A stretch of DNA of 7,105 bases from Caldithrix sp. (GTDB taxonomy: Bacteria > Zhuqueibacterota > Zhuqueibacteria > Oceanimicrobiales > Oceanimicrobiaceae), in the NCBI GenBank assembly GCA_004357015.1, contig SMXE01000036.1, positions 1-7,105 on the forward strand, written 5' to 3'. The position numbers and the translations under genes were made by a program. Below are positions 1-5,468 of this stretch, piece by piece. Below the pieces are notes generated by a model, which saw only the letters and a list, made by a program, of their open reading frames with translations, was not told the origin of the DNA and made no database searches. Numbering within the stretch: position 1 is the first letter of the stretch; each line of letters starts with the position of its first letter.

Positions 1-153
1 TGATATAGAACGCCCCGGCTCCCGGATGTGAACCTTGTTACCAATTGTGCAGCAAATTAACACGGTGTAGCAACTCCCAGACTGTTACTGCCGCAAGTTA
101 TTTCATCCATTAAAGATTGATTCTATAAGACTTAGACACACTTTAACATTTCC

Positions 154-168
154 TGGCACTTCCTTTGC
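154..168 (+). promoter_or_regulatory. Sigma-54 (RpoN) -24/-12 promoter
   Basis: The sequence reads TGGCAC, five bases, then TTGC. This matches the sigma-54 consensus TGGCAC-N5-TTGC in every fixed position, and the invariant GG (155-156) and GC (167-168) are separated by exactly ten bases. Transcription would be expected to start near 179-181, about 40 bases before the first possible start codon (223) and 100 before the preferred one (280) of the ECF sigma gene. The same bases form a 6-7-6 inverted repeat (CTGGCA 153-158, TGCCAG 166-171), so a repressor or activator operator is an alternative reading. Sigma-54 promoters need an enhancer-binding ATPase, and no such gene lies in the window. The match is seen directly; its use is inferred. 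Confidence 0.6.
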
Positions 169-235
169 CAGATGACGCGGCGTTGCTGAGCGCCAAAAGC
201 GTGTCACATTTCAGGGGCTCAGATGATAAATTGGT

Positions 236-244
236 GGGGGGGGG
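236..244 (+). repeat. G9 homopolymer tract near sigma gene start
   Basis: Nine consecutive G residues lie between the ATG at 223 and the ATG at 280. If translation starts at 223, the tract is inside the coding region (codons Trp-Trp-Gly-Gly), and gain or loss of one G would shift the frame. If it starts at 280, the tract lies in the leader. Poly-G runs of this length are typical slippage sites in phase-variable genes, and they are also prone to sequencing error. Confidence 0.8.
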
Positions 245-279
245 AAATGTACAATACCAATCAATCAGAGGGAAGAAAA

Positions 280-813
280 ATGGCGCAGAACTCACTCATT
301 GAACGGATCAGATGTTCGGACTGTGCAGCATTCAGCGAACTGTTTGATCACTATCAGCAGGATGTCTTCAACTTTCTTTACTACAAACTCGGCAACGTGG
401 AAGCCGCAGAAGATATTCTGCAAGATGTGTTCGTCAACATCTGGGAACACCGATGCAACTTGCGCAGCGACACTTCAATGAAGTCCTACCTTTTCACGAT
501 TGCCAACCGGGCCGCTTTGAATTACATTCGACACAACAAAGTGGTGCTACGATACCAGGCAGAAAGCGAGAAGCAAGTTTGGCAAACAGAGAACCCTTAC
601 GTAGAACTCGAACGAACTGAACTGCACGGCAACCTGCTGCGGGCGATTGAAAAATTGCCTGAAAAACCACGGGTTGTGTTAATGATGAGCCGCTTTGATA
701 ATATGAGTTATCGGGAAGTGGCGGAATGTCTCGACGTGAGCATCAAGACCGTGGAGAACCACATTGGGAAAGCGTTGAAACTATTAAGGGAGCGTGTGAC
801 TATAGTGGCCTGA
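280..813 (+). CDS. ECF-family RNA polymerase sigma factor
   Basis: This is a sigma-70 family, extracytoplasmic-function type sigma factor that would direct RNA polymerase to a specialised promoter set. From the ATG at 280 it has 177 residues, the usual ECF length. Region sigma-2 covers about residues 17-86, with the core-binding motif DILQDVFVNIW (45-55) and the DNA-melting helix around SYLFTIANRAALNYIR. Region sigma-4 covers about 118-171, with the helix-turn-helix MSYREVAECLDVSIKTVENH. The start at 280 is preferred because GAGGGA (268-273) sits six bases upstream and homology-like sequence begins a few residues later. An in-frame ATG at 223 also has a fair AGGGG (213-217) and would add 19 residues. 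The style resembles Bacteroidota-type ECF factors that pair with FecR-like anti-sigma proteins, but no anti-sigma gene follows: the next gene is convergent, 32 bases away. The family call is secure; the regulon cannot be predicted. Confidence 0.95.
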   Translation: MAQNSLIERIRCSDCAAFSELFDHYQQDVFNFLYYKLGNVEAAEDILQDVFVNIWEHRCNLRSDTSMKSYLFTIANRAALNYIRHNKVVLRYQAESEKQVWQTENPYVELERTELHGNLLRAIEKLPEKPRVVLMMSRFDNMSYREVAECLDVSIKTVENHIGKALKLLRERVTIVA

Positions 814-845
814 TGATAGCGACCCTGTCAGCGTTTCGAAGAGGT

Positions 846-1571
846 TTACGACCAGATCAAAAACTTCAGTGCAACCAACCCCAGGAAAACTGCAATCAAG
901 AGACGAAACGACACCTGCGGCACTTTCGTCAAAAACTTTTTCGCCAGCCATGCACCAAGGAACGAAATGGGGATGCAGCCAAGCATGGCATACAGCAGGC
1001 TCTGCTGCAACATGATGCCGCCCGTGACATATTTAAAAATCCTTGTACTGTCTATGAACAGTGCGATGAAGCCCGAGGTGAAAATGTAAACCTCCTTGGG
1101 AAGATTGAATGCGGTAAGAAATGCGCCTCTGATGGCTCCGCCCACACCGAAGACCCCGGCAAACAGTCCGGAGAGCGACCCACCAACGGCCGCCAACTTG
1201 TTCGATTTCGGCAACTCCCAATTCTGCTTTGCAAACAGGAAGACAACGTAAATCAGCAGGAATCCGCCCAGAAATCTTTTTAGCAGCACTGGAGAAACGT
1301 CGAGCGAAATGGCGGCGCCGGCGTAACTCGCGATGATGCCCGGAATCCCGAAACTCAGAACGAGTCTCCAATTCACGGCTTTCTTGAAGAGAATCACTTT
1401 CCACAGATCGCCGAAGAGGTGAATAATGCCCACAAAAAGCAAAGTGACGGGCAGCGGATAGAACAGCGATAACACCGGAACCATGATGGTAGAGGTACCG
1501 AAGCCGGTCGCGGTGCCCACGCCCGAAGCAATCAACGTGACAGAAATGAGGATAAGTAATTCGCTCGACAT
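846..1571 (-). CDS. TauE/SafE family anion (sulfite-type) membrane permease
   Basis: This is an integral inner-membrane protein of the TauE/SafE (formerly DUF81) family, whose characterised members are linked to export of sulfite, sulfoacetate or related organosulfur anions. The 241 residues from the ATG at 1571 are almost entirely hydrophobic, with about seven or eight membrane spans, which is normal for the family. The two halves carry related glycine-rich segments: GVGTATGFGTSTIMVPVL (17-34) near the N-terminus and GVFGVGGAIRGAFLTAFNLP (139-158) in the middle. This is the internal duplication expected of TauE proteins. An in-frame TTG at 1595 would add eight residues but has no ribosome binding site. 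No sulfur-metabolism genes are adjacent, so the substrate is not predictable. It converges with the ECF sigma gene, and no clear terminator separates them. Confidence 0.88.
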   Translation of the reverse strand: MSSELLILISVTLIASGVGTATGFGTSTIMVPVLSLFYPLPVTLLFVGIIHLFGDLWKVILFKKAVNWRLVLSFGIPGIIASYAGAAISLDVSPVLLKRFLGGFLLIYVVFLFAKQNWELPKSNKLAAVGGSLSGLFAGVFGVGGAIRGAFLTAFNLPKEVYIFTSGFIALFIDSTRIFKYVTGGIMLQQSLLYAMLGCIPISFLGAWLAKKFLTKVPQVSFRLLIAVFLGLVALKFLIWS

Positions 1572-1686
1572 TATTCCGTTCTCAAATAACCACAATTACT
1601 AAAGGTCTATGTGTTCCACAAGAGGATAAGTCTTACCAATGTAACTGACAGTAGCGCATCCGAGTCGTGCCCCTGAGTGACTACAC

Positions 1687-1701
1687 TGGCCGTTTTGGCC
1701 A
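1687..1701. repeat. Short perfect inverted repeat TGGCC-N5-GGCCA
   Basis: TGGCC (1687-1691) and GGCCA (1697-1701) are separated by GTTTT. The repeat lies between the end of the antitoxin gene and the start of the TauE gene, about 115 bases upstream of the latter on its strand. On the minus strand no T-run follows it, so it does not look like a terminator of the toxin-antitoxin operon. On the plus strand a T8 run begins about 15 bases downstream, but no plus-strand gene ends here. It could be an operator for the TauE gene. Confidence 0.4.
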
Positions 1702-1762
1702 AAATTTCTTAGTTTATTTTTTTTGGAAAGCTGGAGATGCCTTGTCCTTTTGGGTGGGAGAT

Positions 1763-1999
1763 TTATCGCGGCAATTGCCTGCTTACATATTCATCTAACA
1801 ATCGACGAATCAATTTCTGGTACTGCGTTTTATGATTACTTGCATGTTTCTTGAAAAAGTCGACACTCCGTTTACTCAACGCAATGGTAATTTTCACGGT
1901 TTCTTCCTTGAAAGCAAGCTCCTCAGGAGACGGAAGAAAATCCGGGATGAGTTTGATGTCATCCATTGGTTCATTCGTGTATTTTATCGTGCTTTTCAT
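1763..1999 (-). CDS. brnA: CopG/BrnA-family antitoxin
   Basis: This is a 78-residue antitoxin of the CopG/BrnA class that would bind and neutralise the BrnT-like toxin encoded just upstream and would be expected to repress the operon. After an acidic N-terminal segment containing PDFLPSPEELAFKEE, residues about 32-75 have ribbon-helix-helix character: a beta strand (VKITIALS), a helix (KRSVDFFKKHASNH) and a second helix (TQYQKLIRRLLDEYV). The ATG at 1999 is chosen because AGGGA (plus-strand positions 2009-2013) lies nine bases upstream. The longer in-frame ORF to 2047 lies inside the toxin gene and has no ribosome binding site. The gene overlaps the toxin's 3' end by 29 bases, so translation is probably coupled. 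BrnA in Brucella is a known DNA-binding autorepressor; that role here is inferred. Confidence 0.85.
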   Translation of the reverse strand: MKSTIKYTNEPMDDIKLIPDFLPSPEELAFKEETVKITIALSKRSVDFFKKHASNHKTQYQKLIRRLLDEYVSRQLPR

Positions 2000-2264
2000 A
2001 AATCTTCTTCCCTTTTCGCCAATAACCGGCGCCAAATATTCTAACAATCTTCCTTCCGTAAGTGAAACGAACAGTCAAAATTTCTTCTTCAACTTTACCG
2101 ACACAATAATACCGTTTCTCCTCCTGACTGTGCTTTAAATCTTCAAAGATCAAGCGATTCGGATCAGCGAAAGCATATTGGGATAAATAAAATGAAACTC
2201 CATGTTTTTCGATGTTTTCCTTGTTTTTTTCTTCGTCCCATTCTAACCGTGCCTTTGCCGTCAT
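1971..2264 (-). CDS. brnT: BrnT-family type II toxin (RelE-like fold)
   Basis: This is a 97-residue BrnT-family toxin. The characterised Brucella protein is a RelE-fold ribonuclease that inhibits translation. Family features in order are the N-terminal LEWDEEKNKENIEKHGVSF (residues 7-25), the central FADPNRLIFEDLKHSQEEKRY, a strand-rich core (VGKVEEEILTVRFTYG), and the C-terminal VRIFGAGYWRKGKKIYE. The more common BrnT ending is R-I-ISAR-x-A-x-x-x-E-x-x-x-Y-E. This protein carries the GAGYWRKGKKIYE variant, which I recognise from a BrnT subgroup. The ATG at 2264 gives the usual length. A TTG at 2315 would add 17 residues that do not resemble the family. No strong Shine-Dalgarno precedes the ATG, so translation may be weak. 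Toxin first and antitoxin second, with overlap, is the standard BrnTA order. It lies 122 bases downstream of lgt. Confidence 0.88.
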   Translation of the reverse strand: MTAKARLEWDEEKNKENIEKHGVSFYLSQYAFADPNRLIFEDLKHSQEEKRYYCVGKVEEEILTVRFTYGRKIVRIFGAGYWRKGKKIYEKHDKIHE

Positions 2265-2353
2265 GTCGAAAAGATAAATATCTCGTCCGGAAGAAGCAAT
2301 ACATTTATATGGCAAAATGAGCAGATCTTAGTTTCCATCGACGCTGTTAGTTT

Positions 2354-2381
2354 CTTATGTGCTTTTTCAAAAGATGTCCAA
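2354..2381 (-). promoter_or_regulatory. Possible brnTA promoter with central dyad
   Basis: On the minus strand, TTGGAC (plus 2376-2381) and CATAAG (plus 2354-2359) are spaced by 16 bases, a weak match to -35 and -10 elements. The spacer contains a short palindrome, CTTTT-TC-AAAAG (2362-2373). A dyad between -35 and -10 is where a ribbon-helix-helix antitoxin would repress its own operon. No terminator is visible between lgt and this point, so read-through from lgt is also possible. Confidence 0.3.
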
Positions 2382-2386
2382 CCGAG

Positions 2387-3184
2387 TCAAGCAGTTTCTT
2401 TAGAGGGAGTCACCAAACTTCTCCGACTTCGAAAAATAAAATATGCGCCCAGCAGCATAAATGGCAGGCTCAACATTTGTCCCATGTTTAACACCAAACC
2501 GGCCTCGAATCCGGACTGATTCTCTTTAAAGAATTCGATAAAAAACCTGGCAGTGAAGACGCACGCCAAGAATAACCCGAACAGCAGTCCTTCCGGCAGG
2601 GCGTTCTTCTTCTTTCGGTACATTGAGAACAAGAGTAGGAAAATCAGGAGGTAGGCAAAGGACTCATACAGTTGAGCAGGGTGTCGGGGCACGGCATCCA
2701 CCCGAGTGAAAATGACGGCCCAGGAAACATCAGCGGGCTTGCCCAGGATTTCTGAGTTGAAGAGATTCCCTAGCCGGATGAAAAACCCGGCCAGCGGTAC
2801 CGTGATCGCTATCCGGTCGACGATCCAGAGAAAGCTGAGCTGCTTCCACTTTTTGGCAAGGAGGTACAACGCCAGCAGAATGCCGATGACAGCACCGTGG
2901 CTGGCCAAACCGCCGCGCCAGACCTGCACGATTTCCAGAGGATGGCTCAGGTAGTACGCCTGATCGTAAAATAGGCAGTGGCCCAGCCTCGCACCGATGA
3001 TGGTGCCAAGAAACACATAAATAAAGAGATCATTGAGGGCCTTCTCCGGCTTCTTTTCAGTGGTAAACACCCACTGCATGATGCGCAAACCAAGAATAAA
3101 CGACACCATGAAAAACAGACTGTACCACCTGAGCGCAAAAGCGCCCAGCCTGAATATTTCAGGATTTACATCCCACGTGATCAA
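2387..3184 (-). CDS. lgt: Prolipoprotein diacylglyceryl transferase
   Basis: Lgt transfers diacylglycerol from phosphatidylglycerol to the lipobox cysteine of prelipoproteins, the first step of lipoprotein maturation in the cytoplasmic membrane. The 265 residues (normal length) have about seven membrane spans. Conserved elements are RWYSL (19-23, Tyr21 matching E. coli Tyr26), GARLGHCLFY (64-73), GGLASHG (91-97, His97 matching E. coli His103), the Lgt signature RLGNLFNSE (137-145, Arg137 matching Arg143), HPAQLYE (168-174), ARFFIEFFKENQ and the final NMGQMLSLPF (233-242). The start codon is TTG. It is preceded at six bases by AGGAG, and the encoded N-terminus fits the family, whereas the next Met (26) would cut off the essential first segment. 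It is the last gene of the metF-tdh-lgt operon, 15 bases after tdh. No obvious terminator follows. Confidence 0.97.
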   Translation of the reverse strand: MITWDVNPEIFRLGAFALRWYSLFFMVSFILGLRIMQWVFTTEKKPEKALNDLFIYVFLGTIIGARLGHCLFYDQAYYLSHPLEIVQVWRGGLASHGAVIGILLALYLLAKKWKQLSFLWIVDRIAITVPLAGFFIRLGNLFNSEILGKPADVSWAVIFTRVDAVPRHPAQLYESFAYLLIFLLLFSMYRKKKNALPEGLLFGLFLACVFTARFFIEFFKENQSGFEAGLVLNMGQMLSLPFMLLGAYFIFRSRRSLVTPSKETA

Positions 3185-3190
3185 TTTGTG

Positions 3191-3195
3191 CTCCT
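3191..3195 (-). promoter_or_regulatory. Ribosome binding site fixing the TTG start of lgt
   Basis: AGGAG on the minus strand lies six bases before the TTG at 3184. It supports a non-ATG start for lgt and sits in the 15-base gap after the tdh stop codon. Confidence 0.75.
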
Positions 3196-3199
3196 GAAT

Positions 3200-4150
3200 T
3201 TAAGATGTGCCGGTGTCGAGTTTTTCCTGCAGTCGCGCCAGCATTTCGGTGGTGATCGAGGCCAGATCATAGCTGTGTTGCCAGCCCCAATCATTTCTGG
3301 CGCGTGAGTCATCTATCTGTTGCGGCCACGAATTCGCGATTTCCTGGCGAAAATCCGGTGCATAATTGCAGGTAAATTCAGTGATGTTTTCCCTGATTTC
3401 GTTTGCCAGCTCTTCTGCCGTGAAACTCATTGCCGTGAGATTGTAGCTGGTGCGGATTTTCACTTTGTCCCATTCCGCCTGCATGATTTCGACGGCCGCG
3501 CGCACAGCATCATCCATGTACATCATGGGCAGCCGCGTCTCAGGTCCGACAAAACATGTGTAAACCTTGTTGCGGATGGCTTCATAAAAAATCTCGACGG
3601 CGTAATCCGTCGTGCCACCGCCGGGTTCCGTTTTGTAACTGATGATGCCGGGATAACGCACGCTGCGCACGTCAACGTGGAATTTGTCAAAATAGTACTG
3701 GCACAACAACTCACCTGCCCGCTTGGTGATGCCGTACATCGTGTTCGGATCTAGGATGGTGTTTTGTGGTGTGTTCTCTTTGGGCGAGTTAGGGCCGAAG
3801 ACAGCGATGGAGCTTGGCCAGAAAATTTTGATGTTTCGCCCGCGGGCCAGATCCAGAATATTTTTCAGCCCGGTCATATTCACTTCCCACGTCTGATCCG
3901 GATTCATTTCTCCGCGCGCGGACAGTAACGAGGCCATGTGATAAACAGTATCGACTTCGTATTTTTCAATGACCTGGCGCACCGCCTCTTTGCAAGTGAT
4001 GTCCACCGTTTCATGCGCAATCAGGTACGGGGGCGTGGCCGGCCGCAGGTCGAGTCCTACGATATTCTCAGGCCCCACAAGACCTCCCAGTCTCTCGCTC
4101 AACTCGCTTCCGATCTGTCCGTTGACACCCGTGATTAGAATTCGTGTCAT
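3200..4150 (-). CDS. tdh: L-threonine 3-dehydrogenase, short-chain (epimerase-like) type
   Basis: This enzyme oxidises L-threonine with NAD+ to 2-amino-3-ketobutyrate, which a CoA ligase (Kbl) then splits to glycine and acetyl-CoA. At 316 residues it belongs to the extended short-chain dehydrogenase / UDP-glucose epimerase-like group, not to the zinc-dependent Tdh of E. coli. Visible features are the Rossmann motif TGVNGQIG (7-14), Asp34 in GLDLR suiting NAD+, the catalytic Ser in WPSSIAVFG (111-119), YGITK (Tyr139, Lys143), and the group-specific blocks VRYPGIISYKTEPGGGTTDY (164-183), LPMMYMDD and SYNLTAMSF. The C-terminal PDFRQEIANSWPQQIDDS and DWGW are also typical of this Tdh clade rather than of sugar epimerases. 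It lies 22 bases after metF and 15 before lgt, on the same strand. Kbl is not in the window. Its product glycine could feed the folate pool that MetF draws on. Confidence 0.93.
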   Translation of the reverse strand: MTRILITGVNGQIGSELSERLGGLVGPENIVGLDLRPATPPYLIAHETVDITCKEAVRQVIEKYEVDTVYHMASLLSARGEMNPDQTWEVNMTGLKNILDLARGRNIKIFWPSSIAVFGPNSPKENTPQNTILDPNTMYGITKRAGELLCQYYFDKFHVDVRSVRYPGIISYKTEPGGGTTDYAVEIFYEAIRNKVYTCFVGPETRLPMMYMDDAVRAAVEIMQAEWDKVKIRTSYNLTAMSFTAEELANEIRENITEFTCNYAPDFRQEIANSWPQQIDDSRARNDWGWQHSYDLASITTEMLARLQEKLDTGTS

Positions 4151-4172
4151 GCTTCTTCGTATCCCGAATGAT

Positions 4173-5123
4173 CTATAGTTTGATCTTCTTCATCAGCATC
4201 ATAATAGGTTTGGAGTTTTGCATAATGTAGAAATGCAATGAAGGCGCGCCTTTGTTCAGCAGTTCCTCAACTTGCTTTGCGGCCCAGTTGACGCCAATTT
4301 CCATGACGTGCTCTGGTTTCGCAGCGGCAACCTCCTTTGCGAGTTCCTCCGGAATGTTTACGTAGAACTTCCGCGGGACAGCACTGAGATTCCCTTTGGT
4401 GGTCAAGATCTTCAAGCCCGGGATAATCGGCACCTTAAGCCCTTCCTCACGCGAGACTTCCAGAAACTTGAAATAGGCAGAGTTATCAAAAAACATCTGC
4501 GTCACCACGTAGTCGGCGCCGGCATCAGCCTTGGCCTTCATGCACTGAATATCCATTCTCAAATTTGGCGACTCGAAGTGTTTTTCAGGATAACCGGCAA
4601 CGCCGATGCAGAAGTTGGACGGCTCCGCATCGAGCAAATTGTCCTCCAGGTACTTGCCCCGATTCATGTCTGTGATTTGCTGAACCAACTCCAGCGCATA
4701 CGGATTCGCACTTCTACCATACAAGATCGGTTTCTCATAGCCGCTGTCATCGCCGCGGATGGCCAGGACGTTGTCGATGCCGAGATACTGCAATTCAATG
4801 AGTAAGTCCTCGGTCTCCTCTCGCGTGAAGCCCCGACAAAGAATGTGCGGCACCGCATCGATGTTGTACTTGTTCTGAATCAAGGCGCAAATCCCCAACG
4901 TTCCCGGCCGCTTGCGCTTTATTTTCTTCTGAAAGCCGGTGGGCGTTTCCTCGTAAATTACTTCTGCAGCATGGCTGGTAATGTCGATGAACGGCGGGTT
5001 GAATTGTGCCAGATCGTCAATGATCGAAAGCAGGCTACTCATATCACCACCCCGTTTGGGTGGAATTATTTCGAAGCTGATCAACGGCTTGTTCGCCTTT
5101 TCGAAATGCTCGATAACTTTCAT
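4173..5123 (-). CDS. metF: 5,10-methylenetetrahydrofolate reductase
   Basis: MetF is an FAD-dependent cytosolic enzyme that reduces methylene-tetrahydrofolate to methyl-tetrahydrofolate, the methyl donor for methionine synthesis. The 316 residues form a single TIM-barrel domain, close to the usual bacterial length of about 290-320. Key sites are the catalytic Glu18 in SFEIIPPKRG (16-25, as Glu28 in E. coli SFEFFPPR), IRGDD (122-126, Asp as E. coli Asp120), VAGYPEKH (175-182) and VVTQMFFD (206-213, Gln209 as E. coli Gln183). The variant FNPPFIDITSHAAE (41-54) and the overall style resemble FCB-group MetF proteins. The ATG at 5123 has AGGGA seven bases upstream. It is the first gene of the operon with tdh and lgt. 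I saw no S-box, SAM-II or similar riboswitch in the 345-base leader region. Confidence 0.97.
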   Translation of the reverse strand: MKVIEHFEKANKPLISFEIIPPKRGGDMSSLLSIIDDLAQFNPPFIDITSHAAEVIYEETPTGFQKKIKRKRPGTLGICALIQNKYNIDAVPHILCRGFTREETEDLLIELQYLGIDNVLAIRGDDSGYEKPILYGRSANPYALELVQQITDMNRGKYLEDNLLDAEPSNFCIGVAGYPEKHFESPNLRMDIQCMKAKADAGADYVVTQMFFDNSAYFKFLEVSREEGLKVPIIPGLKILTTKGNLSAVPRKFYVNIPEELAKEVAAAKPEHVMEIGVNWAAKQVEELLNKGAPSLHFYIMQNSKPIMMLMKKIKL

Positions 5124-5174
5124 TGTTACGTCCCTGAGTAGTTTTTATTCAACCGGCCAACTTCCGTTTGAAGA

Positions 5175-5193
5175 CTGTGATCGATCTTCACAG
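5175..5193. promoter_or_regulatory. Candidate operator dyad CTGTGA-N7-TCACAG
   Basis: This is a perfect 6-base inverted repeat with a 7-base centre, located 52-70 bases upstream of the metF start codon. The half-sites resemble those of CRP/FNR-family regulators (TGTGA-N6-TCACA), but the spacer is one base longer than the standard site. Binding by a CRP-like protein is therefore only a possibility. Confidence 0.4.
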
Positions 5194-5363
5194 ACGGTAA
5201 CTGACAATAAAGAAACAAGCGTGACCAATTCCGTCAAGGAAATCAGTACCGCGCTCTATACCAGCAACAGAGTCTCAGTCTCGCCCGGCCGTTTAAAGGA
5301 TGAGCCCAGATAAGACCTTGTCAGCCGCAAACGACCGGATATTCTTGCGTTTGAGCAATTTCT

Positions 5364-5383
5364 GTTGTAAAAAGTTGTAAAAA
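5364..5383. repeat. Exact tandem 10-mer GTTGTAAAAA x2
   Basis: GTTGTAAAAA occurs twice without a gap. The 10-base period places both copies on the same face of the helix and the tract is A-rich. It could be a pair of regulator half-sites or a bent DNA segment, or it may be accidental in AT-rich sequence. Confidence 0.5.
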
Positions 5384-5468
5384 TATGCTCGCTGTTCTTA
5401 CTGATTTTTACACTCCTATCTCTGCGAAGCGAGAAATGTTGGTGATTTATCAACATCAGGCCCGTTCC

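Larger units (their letters stand above)
5124..5468. other. Intergenic region upstream of metF
   Basis: This 345-base stretch contains no convincing gene; a 66-codon minus-strand frame (5256-5456) has no ribosome binding site and no protein-like composition. It should hold the metF promoter and any terminator of the asparaginase gene. Visible structures are the dyad at 5175-5193, an exact tandem 10-mer at 5364-5383, and a 6-base inverted repeat (ATGTTG 5436-5441, CAACAT 5451-5456) just beyond the asparaginase stop codon. The last is not followed by a T-run on the minus strand, so I do not call it a terminator. No clear -35/-10 pair stands out. Confidence 0.6.

Noticed and set aside
726..1283. 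Plus-strand 185-codon open frame
   Set aside because: It lies opposite the TauE/SafE gene and has a low-complexity, Gln/Arg-rich composition without any domain; the membrane protein on the other strand is clearly the real gene.
4272..4805. Plus-strand 177-codon open frame
   Set aside because: It is antisense to metF, which has all family motifs, and it has no ribosome binding site or recognisable domain.
5244..5256. T-box-like TACCGCG sequence
   Set aside because: It is on the plus strand, where no gene follows, and the rest of the T-box consensus (GGGTGG) is absent.
5256..5456. Minus-strand 66-codon frame between the asparaginase and metF genes
   Set aside because: It has no ribosome binding site and a composition typical of translated non-coding DNA, with nothing protein-like in it.
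5124..5468. SAM or other riboswitch ahead of metF
   Set aside because: I looked for S-box and SAM-II core elements on the minus strand and saw none. An RNA family search of this region would settle it.
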